From Apostichopus japonicus (Eukaryota; Echinodermata; Holothuroidea; Aspidochirotida; Stichopodidae), in NCBI RefSeq assembly GCF_037975245.1, contig NC_092580.1:19454501-19518500 (forward strand): a stretch of DNA of 64,000 nucleotides. The letters run 5' to 3'. The first letter of the stretch is position 1. Each line of letters begins with the position of its first letter. The position numbers and the translations under genes were made by a program. The notes beneath the pieces are model-generated. The model had not been told where the DNA came from, did no database searches, and saw only the letters and a list, made by a program, of their open reading frames with translations. Below are positions 63,001 to 64,000 of this stretch, piece after piece.

Positions 63001-64000
63001 AGCTCAGTGAAAATAACACCGTTCTATGCAATTTTCATATTAATAATCGTTATTTTTATTGAATTATCTGTCGTTATACATTTGGAGCTGAATAAAATTC
63101 GCCAGATTGAGTCCGTAGATTTTACAAACTTCACTAAAAATTTGCAAGACCCCCCCCCCCCGCCCCAACAGATCATGCGCCAATCAAATTTTCTCTGTTT
63201 TGATTACAACGGTTAGGCATAGGACTTAAGAATGGCTGATACAAGTATATATAGGTCACATTTGTGTAATGAACATGCTGATATGGGCTGTCGCAGTTAT
63301 TTTAGGGTAAATCGTTCACGCCATAACGGGCAACAGAAAATAAATTTCTTTCTTTCGATTGCGACAGCTTTTCTCCATTAAACCCAGCTGGTGGTCAGAG
63401 TGCACTTAGAATAAGAAACATCGAATCCGCTTCGGAAGTCTGTTTTCTGAAATTCATCAGCAAACACGTATTGAGACTTTAATCCAAAAGTCCAGTGAAG
63501 AAGTCAACCTGATCACCAGTAACTTGCAGAATAAATGGGCCATGACATCTTGACATTATGATCCCATATTAACTTTCAATTCAATCTTTCAATTTCTTTA
63601 CTCCAGTATAAATTACAAAATTTATAAATAGGACACATAATAAGATACATAAAAGACGTCAATATGTACAAACATGAAAGCATGAACAAATAAGAAATAA
63701 GATGGAGGATTAGAAGTTTGAAAGATTAAAAGGATTATAACAGAGATTCTAAGAACCCATTTTGAATATAAATGGCTGCTCTGTAGATAAATGAGTTCTT
63801 AAAAAGCATAATTCTAAAATTATATATATGATATATGACATCATAATGAGAGTGAACAAACAGGGTTATTGTATTCCTTTCTCCATTCCAGCCACCGCAG
63901 AGTGCGTCTTCTAGTTTCCCGTCGTCAGTCGGCGCAGACTCTCACCAGTATTCTGTAGATTCCATCCCAGATAAAGCAAAGTTTGGCACTGTTGAGACCC
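51088..64000 (+). CDS. NEDD1: NEDD1, gamma-tubulin ring complex recruiting WD40 protein (3' truncated by window)
   Basis: NEDD1 anchors the gamma-tubulin ring complex at centrosomes and spindles. Exons are 51088-51226, 51600-51694, 52544-52660, 53780-53920, 58878-59107, 59807-60008, 60467-60719, 61780-61869, 62440-62630 and 63892 to the edge. In-frame joining gives about 522 residues. The ATG follows an in-frame TGA at 51070. Residues 1-308 are the WD40 propeller, with IKLWDL, ASSSSIGDKVV, NRHVTVWDLK, FNWNDTHIASGSSSGEILIH, LYLWDTNS, HKAPATALAFSPLNNLL and DGATLAAGSSRGKIFIFDLR all aligning with human NEDD1 in order. The later part is Ser/Pro-rich, with a GGIFSPLPN motif (residues 424-432) resembling the GDMFSPI phosphorylation region in human. 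The C-terminal helical region that binds gamma-tubulin, about 140 residues in human, lies beyond 64000. Intron 1 is AT-AC; all others are GT-AG. Intron 4 is enlarged by a transposon. The boundary of the last exon is the least certain. Confidence 0.95.
51227..51599 (+). other. U12-type AT-AC intron of NEDD1
   Basis: The intron begins ATATCCTTTTT (51227-51237), the U12 5' splice-site consensus, and ends AC at 51598-51599. TTCCTTAAT at 51578-51586 matches the U12 branch-site consensus and places the branch adenosine 14 bases from the intron end. Splicing here joins AAC A + AT CAA as codons N-N-Q and gives WSHNNQYLASSSSIGDK, which aligns without gaps near the junction to human WSSNNNFLVTASSSGDK. 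No GT-AG alternative in this interval preserves the frame and the protein. Confidence 0.9.
52024..52346 (+). repeat. (CCCTT)n pentanucleotide satellite in NEDD1 intron 2
   Basis: About 64 uninterrupted TTCCC units, followed to about 52520 by C/T-only variants (tcccc, tcccctt). All is pyrimidine on the sense strand and it ends about 20 bases before the exon 3 acceptor at 52544. Both overlapping ORFs across it are repeat artefacts of PFPSL type. Confidence 0.98.
53558..53630 (+). pseudogene. Decayed duplicate of NEDD1 exon 4
   Basis: The text around 53560-53625 (gggtaggaaagatgcagtctgttg, then acacacattgcctttg) parallels the true exon 4 at 53778-53845 (gggtcataaagatgcagtctgttg, then acccacatcgcctctg) with substitutions and small indels, including the preceding tag/tgg. 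The copy lies about 216 bases upstream and carries a TGA soon after the similarity begins, so it is a relic of a local duplication rather than an alternative exon. Confidence 0.65.
54738..55011 (+). pseudogene. 5' exon remnant of a transposon-borne gene
   Basis: An ATG opens a short acidic peptide (MADPEPNAATEVQ...) that hits TAA at 54816. The acidic frame then resumes shifted and runs through LEPYQFEP to a possible donor at 55012 (gtaaga). The Y-x-F-E-P word, set in an acidic N-terminus, is typical of the leader found in P2X7-like proteins of invertebrates. The frameshift and stop show it is broken. Confidence 0.55.
55152..55838. mobile_element. Fold-back palindrome, about 685 bp
   Basis: The outer edges carry a 16-bp unit (ctatgttccgacgtct) four times on the left (55155, 55171, 55187, 55203) and its complement three times on the right (55786, 55802, 55818). 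Inside, the left arm is degenerate ggacc(c)aattttttt units and the right arm the complementary gggtccaaaaaaatt units. The arms join near 55494-55545. The sequence can fold almost completely into a hairpin. It interrupts the P2X7-like remnant of the larger element, so it is a nested, later insertion or rearrangement. ORFs with FGPNFFGP repeats are by-products. Confidence 0.93.
56140..56323 (+). pseudogene. C-terminal exon of a P2X7-like (P2RX7 intracellular domain) gene, broken
   Basis: After an acceptor (tttttcccag), one frame reads QYRYIAYGQQVQ, a TGA, then YLGFLARHVRVVLPSCAV and QRIRSDFPANGHYTGFK, ending TAA at 56321-56323. The pattern YRYxAYxQ...WxxGxLGRxxRVVLPSCxVxxIRxxFP...GxYTGFK is the conserved end of the P2X7 receptor intracellular domain, which occurs in large invertebrate families without the channel. 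The in-frame TGA at about the usual Trp position suggests a TGG to TGA change. It is associated with the 5' remnant at 54738 inside the same transposon. Confidence 0.75.
58408..58492. repeat. Hairpin with GATCCTAGCAGGATC / GATCCTAGGATCGAAAC motif
   Basis: agagggcgtgacatttcgatcctag and ctaggatcgaaacatcaggcctct are inverted copies around a short loop that itself contains the palindrome gatcctagcaggatc. A related single arm with the same palindrome is at 62226-62265. It lies in NEDD1 intron 4, just outside the transposon's right end. Confidence 0.8.
62226..62265. repeat. Second copy of the GATCCTAGCAGGATC motif
   Basis: agaggggctgacgttttgatcctagcaggatcttcttcaaaggct in NEDD1 intron 8 matches one arm of the hairpin at 58408-58492, including the gatcctagcaggatc palindrome. 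It is a dispersed repeat fragment and is non-coding. Confidence 0.7.

Overview
The window is animal nuclear DNA. It has spliced genes with GT-AG introns (and one AT-AC intron), long AT-rich intergenic stretches, many microsatellites and G/C homopolymers, and several DNA-transposon remnants. Protein identities are metazoan. The frequent TAGGCCTA-type words and GGCGTAGG-ended dispersed repeats suggest a marine invertebrate deuterostome, most likely an echinoderm such as a sea cucumber. That placement is inference and was not tested by a search.

Layout. (1) 1-4059: no firmly supported gene; the right part is probably the 3' UTR of UBE2N. (2) 4060-7273, minus strand: UBE2N (Ubc13), five coding exons, 152 codons, complete. 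(3) 7274-8938: shared upstream region of two divergent genes. (4) 8939-15065, plus strand: PSMD6 (26S proteasome Rpn7), eight exons, 389 codons, complete, with a poly(A) signal at 15457. (5) 15466-28427: about 13 kb without a recognisable gene, holding a 105-bp minisatellite and simple repeats. (6) 28428-29813, minus strand: an intronless FEZF-family zinc-finger repressor with an eh1 motif and six C2H2 fingers. (7) 29814-51087: about 21 kb without a recognisable gene, with several inverted-repeat elements. (8) 51088 to the window edge, plus strand: NEDD1, ten coding exons seen, C-terminus outside the window.

How the genes relate. UBE2N (K63 ubiquitin chain synthesis) and PSMD6 (proteasome lid) are head to head about 1.67 kb apart, so two ubiquitin-proteasome genes share one intergenic region. 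FEZF sits alone between two gene-poor flanks, as is common for developmental transcription factors. NEDD1 (gamma-tubulin recruitment) carries the most unusual structures. Its first intron matches the U12-type AT-AC class. A pentanucleotide pyrimidine tract of roughly 500 bases runs up to the exon 3 acceptor. Intron 4 has been expanded by a 3.86-kb TTAA-flanked transposon that contains a broken P2X7-like C-terminal domain gene and, nested inside it, a nearly 700-bp fold-back palindrome. A second TTAA-flanked element of 1.86 kb lies just upstream of NEDD1.
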